NCBI GenBank assembly: GCA_021845865.1
Contig: JAJZVC010000017.1
Span: 1-54,962 of the forward strand
DNA: 54,962 nucleotides
Direction of reading: 5' to 3'
Source: Pseudomonadota bacterium
GTDB taxonomy: Bacteria > Pseudomonadota > Gammaproteobacteria > Burkholderiales > UBA9220
Shown: positions 25,537-33,670 of the stretch, one piece after another
Layout: each line of letters begins with the position of its first letter
How positions within the stretch are numbered: the first letter of the stretch is position 1
Notes under the pieces: model-generated
What the model was told of the DNA's origin: nothing
Databases searched by the model: none
The model's input: only the letters and a program-made list of their open reading frames with translations
Translations under genes and position numbers: made by a program

Positions 25537-26757
25537 CTAGCTTTTGAATCCCAGTTGTCTTGCCACCAGGGTCACCGGGTGGGCGATTTCGCTGCCGAGG
25601 CCGCTGTCCTTCACGCCGCAGCCCAGGTGCAGGGCGCAGCCCACGTTGGCGGTGGCGATGAAGTCCGGCTTCACGGCGCGGATGGCGTCGATTTTATCAT
25701 CCAGCAGCTTTCCCGCCATCTCCGGCTGGAGGAGGAAGTAAGCCCCAGCGCCGCCGCAGCACTGGTCGTTGCCGGGCAGGGGAAGGACTTCGGCGCCGGG
25801 GAGGCGCTTCAGCAGGGCGTAGGGGGAAGCGGCGTCCTTGAGCGCGTTGATCTGGGAGCAGGGCTCGTGGACGGCGATTCTTGTATTCAGGGGCGCCGGA
25901 TGGAGGTTCTCCCAGCCGGGGGCGGCGGCGAGGTATTCGGTGGCTTCCCGCACCGCGATGCCGGCCGGGGCGAGGGCTTCCTTGAGGGCCGGGGCGCAGC
26001 CGGTGGCGGCGACGATCACCGTCTTCAGGCCGGCGAAGGCTTCCCGGTTGCGCCGGGCCAGGGCCTCGGCCTCCTCCGGCTCGCCGGCGTGGCGGTGCAG
26101 GGCCCCGCAGCAGGCCTGACCGGCGGGCACCCGCACGCCGTGGCCGAGTTTCTCCAGGAGAAAGGCGGTGGCCCGCAGGGTTTCGCTGTCGGCGAGGCGG
26201 GCGACGCAGCCGAGGAACAGGCCCACTTCTTCTGGACCGGGGCGGTCATGAATGGCCCGGTGGGGCTGCAGCTCGGGCAGGGCGGCTTCCGCCTTGGCCA
26301 GCTTTCCCAGGATGCCCAAGGAACGGGCCAGGGTCCGCAGGCCGGAGCGCTGCCAGAAGCGCAGCAGGCTTTCCGCCAGGCGCAGTTGACCGGGGCTGGC
26401 GGCCACGGCCAGGAGGCGGCGGCGCAGGCGCCGCCGGAGGGGGGACTGCTCGGCGGCGAGGCGGGCGCGCATGCCTTCCACCAGCCGGCCGTACTCCACC
26501 CGGGACGGGCACACCGCTTCGCAGCGGCGGCAGGCAAGGCACAGGTCGATGTGGTGGACGAAGGCGCCGCTCAGGGGCAGTTGCCCTTCCAGCACGCCGC
26601 GCATCATGAAAATCCGCCCCCGGGGGGAATCCGCCTCCGACCGGGTCTTGCGGTAGGTGGGACAGTGGGGCAGGCACAGGCCGCAGGCCACGCACTGGTT
26701 GGCGAGGCCGGCAAGTTGCGCCGGATCGGGCAGGGAAGAGGGGAAGGGCGTGCTCAT
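25537..26757 (-). CDS. glcF: Glycolate oxidase iron-sulfur subunit-like protein GlcF
   Basis: A 406-aa protein with two 4Fe-4S motifs (CVACGLCLPHCP about 22-33 and CLACRRCEAVCP about 73-84) followed by two CCG domains (CCGALHRHAG and CCGGAGAYFLL). This is the GlcF layout, an electron-transfer subunit of membrane-linked glycolate/lactate oxidation. The flavin subunits GlcD and GlcE are not in the window. It follows the QseC-like kinase gene after 37 bases on the same strand. Another CCG-domain oxidoreductase cannot be excluded. Confidence 0.85.
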   Translation of the reverse strand: MSTPFPSSLPDPAQLAGLANQCVACGLCLPHCPTYRKTRSEADSPRGRIFMMRGVLEGQLPLSGAFVHHIDLCLACRRCEAVCPSRVEYGRLVEGMRARLAAEQSPLRRRLRRRLLAVAASPGQLRLAESLLRFWQRSGLRTLARSLGILGKLAKAEAALPELQPHRAIHDRPGPEEVGLFLGCVARLADSETLRATAFLLEKLGHGVRVPAGQACCGALHRHAGEPEEAEALARRNREAFAGLKTVIVAATGCAPALKEALAPAGIAVREATEYLAAAPGWENLHPAPLNTRIAVHEPCSQINALKDAASPYALLKRLPGAEVLPLPGNDQCCGGAGAYFLLQPEMAGKLLDDKIDAIRAVKPDFIATANVGCALHLGCGVKDSGLGSEIAHPVTLVARQLGFKS

Positions 26758-26794
26758 GGGAAGGGCGAATTATCCCCCGATGGGGCGGGGTTTG

Positions 26795-28213
26795 CTACTT
26801 TTTGGGGCGGGGAAAGCGCAGGCTCACGGCGAGGCCGCGCCCGCCGTCGCCGTCGCCCAGGGCCAGTTCCGCCTGGTGGAGGTCGGCGATGCGCTTGGCG
26901 ATGGACAGGCCGAGGCCGCTGCCGGGGGCTTCGTTGCCCAGTACCCGGTAGAAGCGGTCGAAAACCCGCTGCCGCTCCCCGGCGGGAATGCCGGGGCCGC
27001 TGTCGCGGACGGCCAGGGTCACGGCGGCGGCGTCTTCCGCGATGTTCACCCGTACCGCGCCGCCAGGGGGCGTGTAGCGGACGGCGTTGTCCACCAGGTT
27101 GCGCAGCAGGATGGCGAGCATGGGGCCGTGGCCGGCGACGGTGCCTTCGCCGCTCAGCTCCAGGTCGAGGTTCTTGGCCAGGGCGGCCGGGCCCAGGTCG
27201 GCGAGGACCTGGCGGGCCAGGGGCGCCAGGGGGCAGGGGACGAGGGCGGCGGCGCCGCTGTCCGGGTCCAGGCGGGCCAGGGTCAGGAGCTGCTCCACCA
27301 AATGGGTGGCCCGGTCGGCGCCGGCGAGCACGCTTTCCAGGGCGGTCTTGCGCCCGCTTTCGTCCGCCGCCCGCAGGGCCAGCTGGGCGTGGGTCTTGAG
27401 GGCGGCGAGGGGGGTGCGCAGTTCGTGGGCGGCGTCGGCGGTGAAGCGGCGCTCGTTGTCCAGGGCGTCGTCCAGGCGGTGGAGCAGGGTGTTGAGGGAG
27501 GCCACCAGGGGGGCGATTTCCGTCGGCGCGGCGCCGGCCTCCAGGGGGGCGAGGTTGTCCGGGGCCCGGGAGGCGACTTCCGCGCCGATGCGCCGCAGGG
27601 GGGCGAGGCCTTCGCCGATGGCGAGCCAGATCAGCACGCCCAGCAGGGGCAGGGTGAAGGCGAGGGGGCCGAGGAGGCGCAGGGCGATGTGGGCCGCCAG
27701 TTCCCGCCGCACGTCGGCGCGTTCCCCGACCTGGACCAGGATTTCGCCTTCCTGATTCCAGTGGCTGAAGACCCGCCAGCGGCGGCCGCCGCTTTCCACG
27801 TCGTCGAAACGGCCCCGGGGGGTTCCGCCGGGGTGGGGATGAGGGTCGGGGGCATGGGGGCCGGCGCCGGCGTAGACCGGGGAAAGGGGCTGCTCCGGTG
27901 CCCCTTCGGAGCGAACCAGTAGGCCGCCGTGGTCGTCCCACACCTGGAAGGCGAGCTTGCGTTCGTATTTGTGGTCGTCGCTGCGCACTTCACTCGCCAC
28001 GCCGTCCCGCCGCCCCTGCAGGTCCTCGATGTCGTGGTCGGCCTGGGCCAGGAGCAGCTTGGCCGTCTGGGCGAGCTGGGCATCGAAGATCTCGTCCATC
28101 TCGTGGCGGGCATCGAGAAAGCTGAACACCGCCGTGGCGGACCAGCCCGCGGCGACGATGGCGAGCAGCAGTAGCAAAAGCTTCAGGCGCAAGGAGCGGG
28201 GGGCGCGCATCAT
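26795..28213 (-). CDS. Sensor histidine kinase, QseC-like
   Basis: A 472-aa membrane kinase with two transmembrane helices (about 8-30 and 158-182) around a periplasmic sensor region, a HAMP-like linker, the HisKA motif RRFTADAAHELRTPLAALK (phospho-acceptor His about 248) and a GHKL domain (NLVDNAVRYTPPGG, DSGPGIP, GSGLGLSIA). The architecture is that of QseC. It overlaps the response regulator gene by 4 bases and is the natural partner. The signal is unknown; the neighbouring haem-protein genes suggest a redox or gas signal, an inference only. Confidence 0.9.
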   Translation of the reverse strand: MMRAPRSLRLKLLLLLLAIVAAGWSATAVFSFLDARHEMDEIFDAQLAQTAKLLLAQADHDIEDLQGRRDGVASEVRSDDHKYERKLAFQVWDDHGGLLVRSEGAPEQPLSPVYAGAGPHAPDPHPHPGGTPRGRFDDVESGGRRWRVFSHWNQEGEILVQVGERADVRRELAAHIALRLLGPLAFTLPLLGVLIWLAIGEGLAPLRRIGAEVASRAPDNLAPLEAGAAPTEIAPLVASLNTLLHRLDDALDNERRFTADAAHELRTPLAALKTHAQLALRAADESGRKTALESVLAGADRATHLVEQLLTLARLDPDSGAAALVPCPLAPLARQVLADLGPAALAKNLDLELSGEGTVAGHGPMLAILLRNLVDNAVRYTPPGGAVRVNIAEDAAAVTLAVRDSGPGIPAGERQRVFDRFYRVLGNEAPGSGLGLSIAKRIADLHQAELALGDGDGGRGLAVSLRFPRPKK

Positions 28214-28869
28214 GGCTTGTCGATCAGGTAGCCGACGCCGCGGAGGGTGCGGATCAGTTCCGCGCCCAGTTTCTTGCGCAGGTGGTGGATGTGGACCTCC
28301 ACCGCGTTGCTTTCCACTTCTTCCCCCCAGCCGTAGAGGCTTTGCTCCAGTTGTTCCCGGGACTGCACCCGCCCGGCGTTCTCCAGCAGGTGGAGGAGGA
28401 TGGCGAATTCCTTGGGGGCGAGGTCAACCGGCGCGCCGTCCAGCGTGACGGCATGGGCGGCGGGGTCCACCCGCAGGGCGCCGTGGACGATGGCCGGGGC
28501 GGCACGGCCGCCGGAGCGGCGCAGCAGGGCCCGAAGGCGGGCGGTGAGTTCGTCCAGGTCGAAGGGCTTGACCAGGTAATCGTCGGCGCCGGCGTCCAGG
28601 CCCTTCACCCGGTCGGCGACGGTGTCCCGGGCGGTGAGGAGCAGCACCGGCAGGGGGTCGTTCTTGGCCCGCAGGCGGCGCAGCACTTCCTCGCCGGACA
28701 GGCGGGGCAGTCCCAGGTCCAGCACCATCAGGGCGTAGGCTTCGGTGTCCAGGGCGTGGCGGGCCTGCTCGCCGTCCTTCACCCAGTCCACGGCGAAGCC
28801 GGCCTGGGCAAGGCCGGCGCGGATGCCTTCGCCGAGGAGGGCGTCGTCCTCAGCCAGCAGCAGGCGCAT
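28210..28869 (-). CDS. OmpR-family response regulator, QseB-like
   Basis: A 219-aa regulator with a receiver domain (AEDDALLGEGI, phospho-acceptor Asp in MVLDLGLPRL about 51, LTARDT, YLVKPFD) and a winged-helix DNA-binding domain (LAPKEFAILLHLLENAG, VEVHIHHLRKKL, IRTLRGVGYLI). It belongs with the kinase immediately downstream. The start overlaps the HD-GYP gene by 20 bases, which suggests translation coupling. Confidence 0.93.
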   Translation of the reverse strand: MRLLLAEDDALLGEGIRAGLAQAGFAVDWVKDGEQARHALDTEAYALMVLDLGLPRLSGEEVLRRLRAKNDPLPVLLLTARDTVADRVKGLDAGADDYLVKPFDLDELTARLRALLRRSGGRAAPAIVHGALRVDPAAHAVTLDGAPVDLAPKEFAILLHLLENAGRVQSREQLEQSLYGWGEEVESNAVEVHIHHLRKKLGAELIRTLRGVGYLIDKP

Positions 28870-30166
28870 GGTTTCTCAGGGCGCGGGAGAGGCGGTCCAC
28901 CAGGAAAACGTCCTCGAAAAAGTAGAGGCCGACGATGCCGTGCAGGAGGGCGTCGATGGCGTCGTCGGAAATGGCGCACACCTGCTTGTGGAGATCGCGG
29001 GCGATTTCGGCGAAGGCATCGACGACGGACGGGTCGAAGTGGCGCCCCCGCTCCGCCGTGATGATGGCCATCGCCTTGTCGAAGGGCATGGGGTCCTTGT
29101 AGGGACGCTTGGAGGTGAGGGCGTCGAAGACGTCGACGATGGCGAAAATGCGGGCGTTGAGGGGAATGTCCTCCCCCTTCAGGCCGTGGAGATAGCCGTT
29201 GCCGTCGTATTTCTCGTGGTGGAATTCCACCACCTCCCGGGCACTTTGCAGCCACTCCGACTTGGCGAGGATGTCCACGCCGAGCCGGACGTGGGTTTTC
29301 ATGATCTCGAATTCTTCCTCGGTCAGCTTGCCCGGCTTGAGGAGAATGGTGTCGCTGATGCCGATCTTGCCCACGTCGTGGAGAAAGGCCCCGGCGATCA
29401 GGCGCCGGATGTCGGCCTTTTCCAGGCCGAGGGCCTCGGCGAGGCGGACGGCGTAGATGGTGACGCGGTAGTTGTGGGCATTGGTATCGGAGTCCCGTTT
29501 CGCCACCGCGCTGCCCAGGACTTCGATCAGTTCGATGTTGGTGCGCAGTAGGTCGCCGGAGAAGCGGATCAGCTCGCGGTTGAGGAAGAGGATGACCGGA
29601 TAGAGGATGACGGTGGTGACCAGGGTGGCGATCACCACCAGCACCAGGGTGCGCAGGACGCTGTTGCGGATATCCGCCAGGGTGGCGGGGTCGACCCGGT
29701 AAACGCCCTCGAAGTAGCCGGCGAGTTTGCCGTTCGGCTCCGTCATGGGCAGCAGCACCTGGAGGAAGAGTTGGCCGTCGAGGTGGATTTTCTCGTAATA
29801 GATCGAGCCCTCGAAGGGAAAGCTGTGGGTGTAGCGCTTCAGCTTTTCTTCCGTGGCGGCCTCGCCGGGATCCATGCCTTCGGCCACCTTGTTCTGGCTG
29901 CTGTCGTAGAGCTCGATGATGATGAAATGGCTGTTGAGGGAGGCGTCGACGATCTGCTGCAGCTTGGCAGGGTCGGCCTTGCCCTGGGCCAGATGGGCCA
30001 GGGTGTCGTCTTTCAGGGCCCTGGATTCCTGCATTGCCAGGCCCAGGACCTGGTCGTCGATTTTTTCCGTCTCCAGGTAATAGACCACGCCGCCGATGAC
30101 GACGGAGAGTCCCAGCCAGGCGACGAAAAGACGTTTGAGGATGCGTTTGTGGATGTCGGTGCGCAT
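28850..30166 (-). CDS. Membrane HD-GYP phosphodiesterase-like protein
   Basis: A 438-aa protein with two membrane helices (about 13-33 and 172-196) around a periplasmic sensor region and a cytoplasmic HD-GYP domain (about 220-400). The HD site is intact (AHNYRVTIY, LHDVGKIGISD, HHEKYDGNGY, DVFDALTSKRPYK). The GYP triplet reads GYL, a change in the signature that could affect activity or partner binding. The family hydrolyses cyclic di-GMP. The ATG at 30166 is preferred to a longer frame because it begins MRTDIHKRILKRLF just before the first helix. Confidence 0.88.
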   Translation of the reverse strand: MRTDIHKRILKRLFVAWLGLSVVIGGVVYYLETEKIDDQVLGLAMQESRALKDDTLAHLAQGKADPAKLQQIVDASLNSHFIIIELYDSSQNKVAEGMDPGEAATEEKLKRYTHSFPFEGSIYYEKIHLDGQLFLQVLLPMTEPNGKLAGYFEGVYRVDPATLADIRNSVLRTLVLVVIATLVTTVILYPVILFLNRELIRFSGDLLRTNIELIEVLGSAVAKRDSDTNAHNYRVTIYAVRLAEALGLEKADIRRLIAGAFLHDVGKIGISDTILLKPGKLTEEEFEIMKTHVRLGVDILAKSEWLQSAREVVEFHHEKYDGNGYLHGLKGEDIPLNARIFAIVDVFDALTSKRPYKDPMPFDKAMAIITAERGRHFDPSVVDAFAEIARDLHKQVCAISDDAIDALLHGIVGLYFFEDVFLVDRLSRALRNHAPAAG

Positions 30167-30206
30167 GGGATTGGGTGGGAGTTTCAATGCTGACAGTTTA
30201 GCAGGT

Positions 30207-31325
30207 TCATTTCCCGAGCCTGGCCGGCAAGCGCATGGCGCCATCCTCGAAGGTACCCTGTTCGGCGTCCAGATGGCAGGCGGCGCAGTTGGCCTTCGAC
30301 GCCACCTTGGGGTCGCGCCATGTTTCTGCCGGGATGCCGCGGTGCTTCTTCTGCCAGTAGGGGGTGTCGGTGATGCGCAGCGGCGTTTCCCCGGCGGGCA
30401 CGGAACGGTCGATCTTGTAGGCCGCCTCGGTGAGCTGCCGGTCGGCGGCGTTGTTTTCCAGGAAGTCGAGGATTTCCCGGGTGGAGGCGGGGTCGAGGCC
30501 GAGGGATTCGCCGAAGTGCCGGTCCTGTTCGGCCATCATCCGCCGCCAGGAGCGGGCGGGGAGCAGGGAAGGATGGAAGGCCAGGTGGCAGGCGCCGCAT
30601 TCCGCCCGCCAGACCTTGTTGTCCGGCAATGTCGGGCCGACGAAGGGGCGGTAAGGCTGTTGCGGGGTTTCCAGGGCATAGCCCTTGAACTGCCAGGCTC
30701 CGCCGGCCAGGACCAGGGCCAGCAGCGCCATCGCGCTGAAACGGCGGGGGGAGGCGGCGGCCTGGGCTGTCTCCCCGTCCTTGCAACCCGTGACCATGGC
30801 CTTGGCCAGGTTTTCCTTGTGCAGCAGGCTTTCCACGGCCACGCCGGCGAGGTGGAGCCCCACCAGGGCCAGCATGGCGGAGGCCAGGCCTTCGTGCAGT
30901 TCCTTGAAGGCATGGCCGAGGCCGTAGGACAGCAGGCCGGCGAAGGGGCCGTGGTTTTCCTCGCCGCCCAGGGTCAGCAGGCCGGTGAGGCCGGCGGCGA
31001 CGGCCAAGCCCAGGAGACCGTAGATGGCCCAGCTGCCCGCCGGGTTGTGGCCGATATGCCGCTTCGCCTTGCCATGGAGGGTTTCCTGCAGATAGGCCAT
31101 GGCTGCCCTGGGACCGAAGCGAAAGGAGGCAAAGCGGGCATAACGGCTGCCGATCACCCCCCATAGGAGGCGGAAGGCCACCAGCCCGAGCATCAGGTAA
31201 CCGGCGAAAACGTGCAGCGCCAGCCAGGTGTCCGACTCGGCGGTGAGCCAGGCGGCGGCGAAGGCGGCGGCCAGCAGCCAGTGAAACAGGCGGGTGGGAA
31301 GGTCCCAGACGAGGATTTTTTGCAT
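30207..31325 (-). CDS. Cytochrome b561-type membrane protein fused to a diheme cytochrome c domain
   Basis: A 372-aa fusion. The N-terminal part (about 1-185) is a four-helix cytochrome b of the Ni,Fe-hydrogenase b-subunit type, with histidines at RLFHWLLA, LALHVFAG, KELHEGLAS and VGLHLAGV. After one more helix (about 208-225) follows a periplasmic domain with two haem motifs, CGACH and CAACH. This domain is very similar along its length to the free diheme protein encoded just upstream. It probably carries electrons between quinones and the periplasmic DHC/SHP proteins. Confidence 0.85.
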   Translation of the reverse strand: MQKILVWDLPTRLFHWLLAAAFAAAWLTAESDTWLALHVFAGYLMLGLVAFRLLWGVIGSRYARFASFRFGPRAAMAYLQETLHGKAKRHIGHNPAGSWAIYGLLGLAVAAGLTGLLTLGGEENHGPFAGLLSYGLGHAFKELHEGLASAMLALVGLHLAGVAVESLLHKENLAKAMVTGCKDGETAQAAASPRRFSAMALLALVLAGGAWQFKGYALETPQQPYRPFVGPTLPDNKVWRAECGACHLAFHPSLLPARSWRRMMAEQDRHFGESLGLDPASTREILDFLENNAADRQLTEAAYKIDRSVPAGETPLRITDTPYWQKKHRGIPAETWRDPKVASKANCAACHLDAEQGTFEDGAMRLPARLGK

Positions 31326-31336
31326 CGCGGCTTGCC

Positions 31337-31825
31337 TTAGCGGGGAATGCGCACCTTGTGTTCGGCGTAGTCGCCCTGGTCGGCGCCGGCGTGGCAGGCG
31401 GCGCAGTTGGCGGGGCTGCCCACCTTGGGGCGCTTCCATGCGTCGGCGCGGATTTCGTCGTGCTGGCGCTGGAACCAGGCCGTTTCGGTGATGCGCAGCG
31501 GCGTGTCGCCGGGGGCAATGCCGCGCAGCACCTTGGCGGAGGTCCGGCTGGACGCCCGGTCGGCGCTCTGGCTGGCGAGGAAGGCGGTGATTTCCTTGGC
31601 GGTGGCGGCATCCAGGCTGGCATCGCTGCCGAAGTGGCGCTCCAGTCCGCCCATCAGCTTGCGCCAGGAGCGTTCCGGCAGCAGGGCGGGGGGATAGGCC
31701 ACGTGGCAGGCGCTGCACTCGGCTTGCCATTTCGGGTTGGCGGCCGTGGGGGCGAGCTTGCCGCCGCCGTCGGCCAAGGCCGAGATGGGGAGTAGGAATA
31801 GGGGAAGCAGAAGCAGTTTTTTCAT
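31337..31825 (-). CDS. Diheme cytochrome c (DHC)
   Basis: A 162-aa periplasmic protein with a signal peptide (MKKLLLLPLFLLPISALA) and two haem-binding motifs, CSACH (about 37) and CAACH (about 143). It matches the DHC partner known from Rhodobacter-type shp operons and shares blocks such as LLPERSWRKLM and DTPLRITETA with the fused domain at 30207-31325. It lies 10 bases from SHP and 11 bases from the cytochrome b gene. It probably relays electrons to SHP. Confidence 0.88.
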   Translation of the reverse strand: MKKLLLLPLFLLPISALADGGGKLAPTAANPKWQAECSACHVAYPPALLPERSWRKLMGGLERHFGSDASLDAATAKEITAFLASQSADRASSRTSAKVLRGIAPGDTPLRITETAWFQRQHDEIRADAWKRPKVGSPANCAACHAGADQGDYAEHKVRIPR

Positions 31826-31835
31826 GGCGGACTCC

Positions 31836-32234
31836 TTATTTCACTGAACGCAGGTAGGCGATGAAATCGCCCTTCTCCTGGGCGCTGCAGGACCGCCCCT
31901 GGACGTCCTGGCAGTTGCGCTTGAACCATTTTTCCACCTTGGCCGGGTCGGTGAGGCGCTCGCTGTTGGCGACAGGGGCCAGGGGGGCGATGGCCTTGCC
32001 GGTTTTCTCGTGGCGGCCTTCGGCTTTCGGGTTGTCGGTGTGGCAGGCGGCGCAGCTGGAGCCCTTGGCGCTTTTGGCGCGGTAGAACTGCTCGCCGCGG
32101 GCGGCGGAGAATTCCTTGAAGGCGGGGTTTTGCTGTTTTGCCTCGGCGGCATAGCTTTGCTGGATTTCCAGCGGCGTGGCGGCGTAAGCGGGAAGAGCGG
32201 CGAACAGCAGGGCGGTGAGGAGCGGTTTTTTCAT
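31836..32234 (-). CDS. SHP-like monohaem cytochrome c (DUF1924)
   Basis: A 132-aa exported cytochrome with a signal peptide (MKKPLLTALLFAALPAYA) and one haem motif CAACH (about residue 61). It matches the sphaeroides haem protein family (DUF1924), small c-type cytochromes whose iron can bind oxygen or nitric oxide when reduced. The Cys pair in FKRNCQDVQGRSCSAQ may form a disulfide as in the family. It heads the minus-strand unit with DHC, cytochrome b, HD-GYP and the two-component pair. Its physiological role is still unclear. Confidence 0.85.
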   Translation of the reverse strand: MKKPLLTALLFAALPAYAATPLEIQQSYAAEAKQQNPAFKEFSAARGEQFYRAKSAKGSSCAACHTDNPKAEGRHEKTGKAIAPLAPVANSERLTDPAKVEKWFKRNCQDVQGRSCSAQEKGDFIAYLRSVK

Positions 32235-32335
32235 GGCGAGGATCTCCGGCGGGTTTGGCGATGGTTGCAGGCTACGCCGCCATCCTTAACGCTGCCTTAA
32301 GGCATAATCGCCCTATCCGACATGGGGGAGAAAAC

Positions 32336-33658
32336 ATGCAAGCCGTCGAACAACTGATCGCCACCCTTTCCGGCTGGGTATGGGGGCCGCCGATGCTGGT
32401 GCTGCTGGTGGGCACCGGACTCTATCTGACCGTGATGCTCCGCGGGATGCAGTTCCGTGCCCTGCCCCATGCCCTGAAACTGATCTGGCACAAGGAACAC
32501 GCGGGTTCCGGCGACATCAGCCACTTCGCCGCCCTGATGACGGCCCTGGCCGCCACCGTGGGCATCGGCAACATCGTCGGCGTGGCGACCGCCATCACCC
32601 TCGGCGGGCCGGGGGCCGTGTTCTGGATGTGGATGACGGGACTGGTGGGCATGGCCACCAAGTATTCCGAGGCGGTGCTGGCGGTGAAATACCGTGAGAA
32701 AGGGGAGCACGGCATGCGCGGCGGCCCCATGTATTACCTGGCCAAGGGCGCCGGCCTGCCCTGGCTGGGCTGGCTGTTCGCCCTGTTCACCGCCCTGGCC
32801 ACCTTCGGCATCGGCAACATGACCCAGGCCAACGCGGTGGCGAAGATTTTCCACGCCACTTTCGGCGTCGAGCCCTGGGTTACCGGGGTGGTGCTGATGG
32901 TGCTCACGGCCCTGGTGATTCTCGGCGGCATCAAATCCATCGGCCGTTTCACTTCCCTGCTGGTGCCCTTCATGATCCTTGGCTATGTTGGCGCGTCGCT
33001 GCTGGCGCTGGCCTTGAACGCGGAGGAAATCCCCGCCGCCCTGTCCTTGATTTTCGCCCACGCCTTCAGCCCGATCGCCGCCGGCGGCGGTTTTGCCGGG
33101 GCGACGGTGGCGGCGGCGATGCGCTTCGGCGTGGCGCGGGGGGTGTTCTCCAACGAATCCGGCCTGGGTTCCGCCCCCATCGCCGCGGCGGCGGCCCGTA
33201 CCCAGGACCCGGTGAAACAAGCCCTGGTGTCCATGACCCAGACCTTCATCGATACCCTGGTGGTGTGCTCCATGACCGCCCTGGTGATCCTCACCGCGAC
33301 GCCCTGGACCCAGGGCACGGGGGCCGAGCAGCTCACCAGCGCCAGCTTCGCCGAAACCCTGGGAACGGCGGGGGCCATGATCGTTGCCGTGGCCACGGCC
33401 CTGTTCGCCTACTCCACCCTCATCGGCTGGAACTACTACGGCGAGAAAGCGGTGGAATACCTCGCCGGGGCGAGGGCGGTCCGTCCCTACCGGGTGCTGT
33501 TCATCGGCGTGGTGGTGGTGGGCGCGATGATGCGGCTGGAGTTCGTGTGGAATTTCTCCGACCTGATGAACGGCATGATGGCGATCCCCAACCTGATTGC
33601 CTTGCTGCTGCTGTCGAAGGTGGTGCGGGAGGAAACCCGGCGTTATTTCGCGAAGTAG
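32336..33658 (+). CDS. Alanine/glycine:cation symporter (AGCS family)
   Basis: A 440-aa integral membrane protein with about 11 hydrophobic segments. Family blocks are visible: GDISHFAALMTALAATVGIGN, GPGAVFWMW, GMATKYSEAVLAVKYRE, MRGGPMYYLAKG and FSNESGLGSAP. It takes up alanine or glycine with sodium or protons. The ATG at 32336 is chosen over an upstream frame because GGGGGAG precedes it and it starts at the conserved N-terminus. It is divergent from SHP, and the 101-base gap must hold both promoters. Confidence 0.9.
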   Translation: MQAVEQLIATLSGWVWGPPMLVLLVGTGLYLTVMLRGMQFRALPHALKLIWHKEHAGSGDISHFAALMTALAATVGIGNIVGVATAITLGGPGAVFWMWMTGLVGMATKYSEAVLAVKYREKGEHGMRGGPMYYLAKGAGLPWLGWLFALFTALATFGIGNMTQANAVAKIFHATFGVEPWVTGVVLMVLTALVILGGIKSIGRFTSLLVPFMILGYVGASLLALALNAEEIPAALSLIFAHAFSPIAAGGGFAGATVAAAMRFGVARGVFSNESGLGSAPIAAAAARTQDPVKQALVSMTQTFIDTLVVCSMTALVILTATPWTQGTGAEQLTSASFAETLGTAGAMIVAVATALFAYSTLIGWNYYGEKAVEYLAGARAVRPYRVLFIGVVVVGAMMRLEFVWNFSDLMNGMMAIPNLIALLLLSKVVREETRRYFAK

Positions 33659-33670
33659 AGCCGGAAGCGC

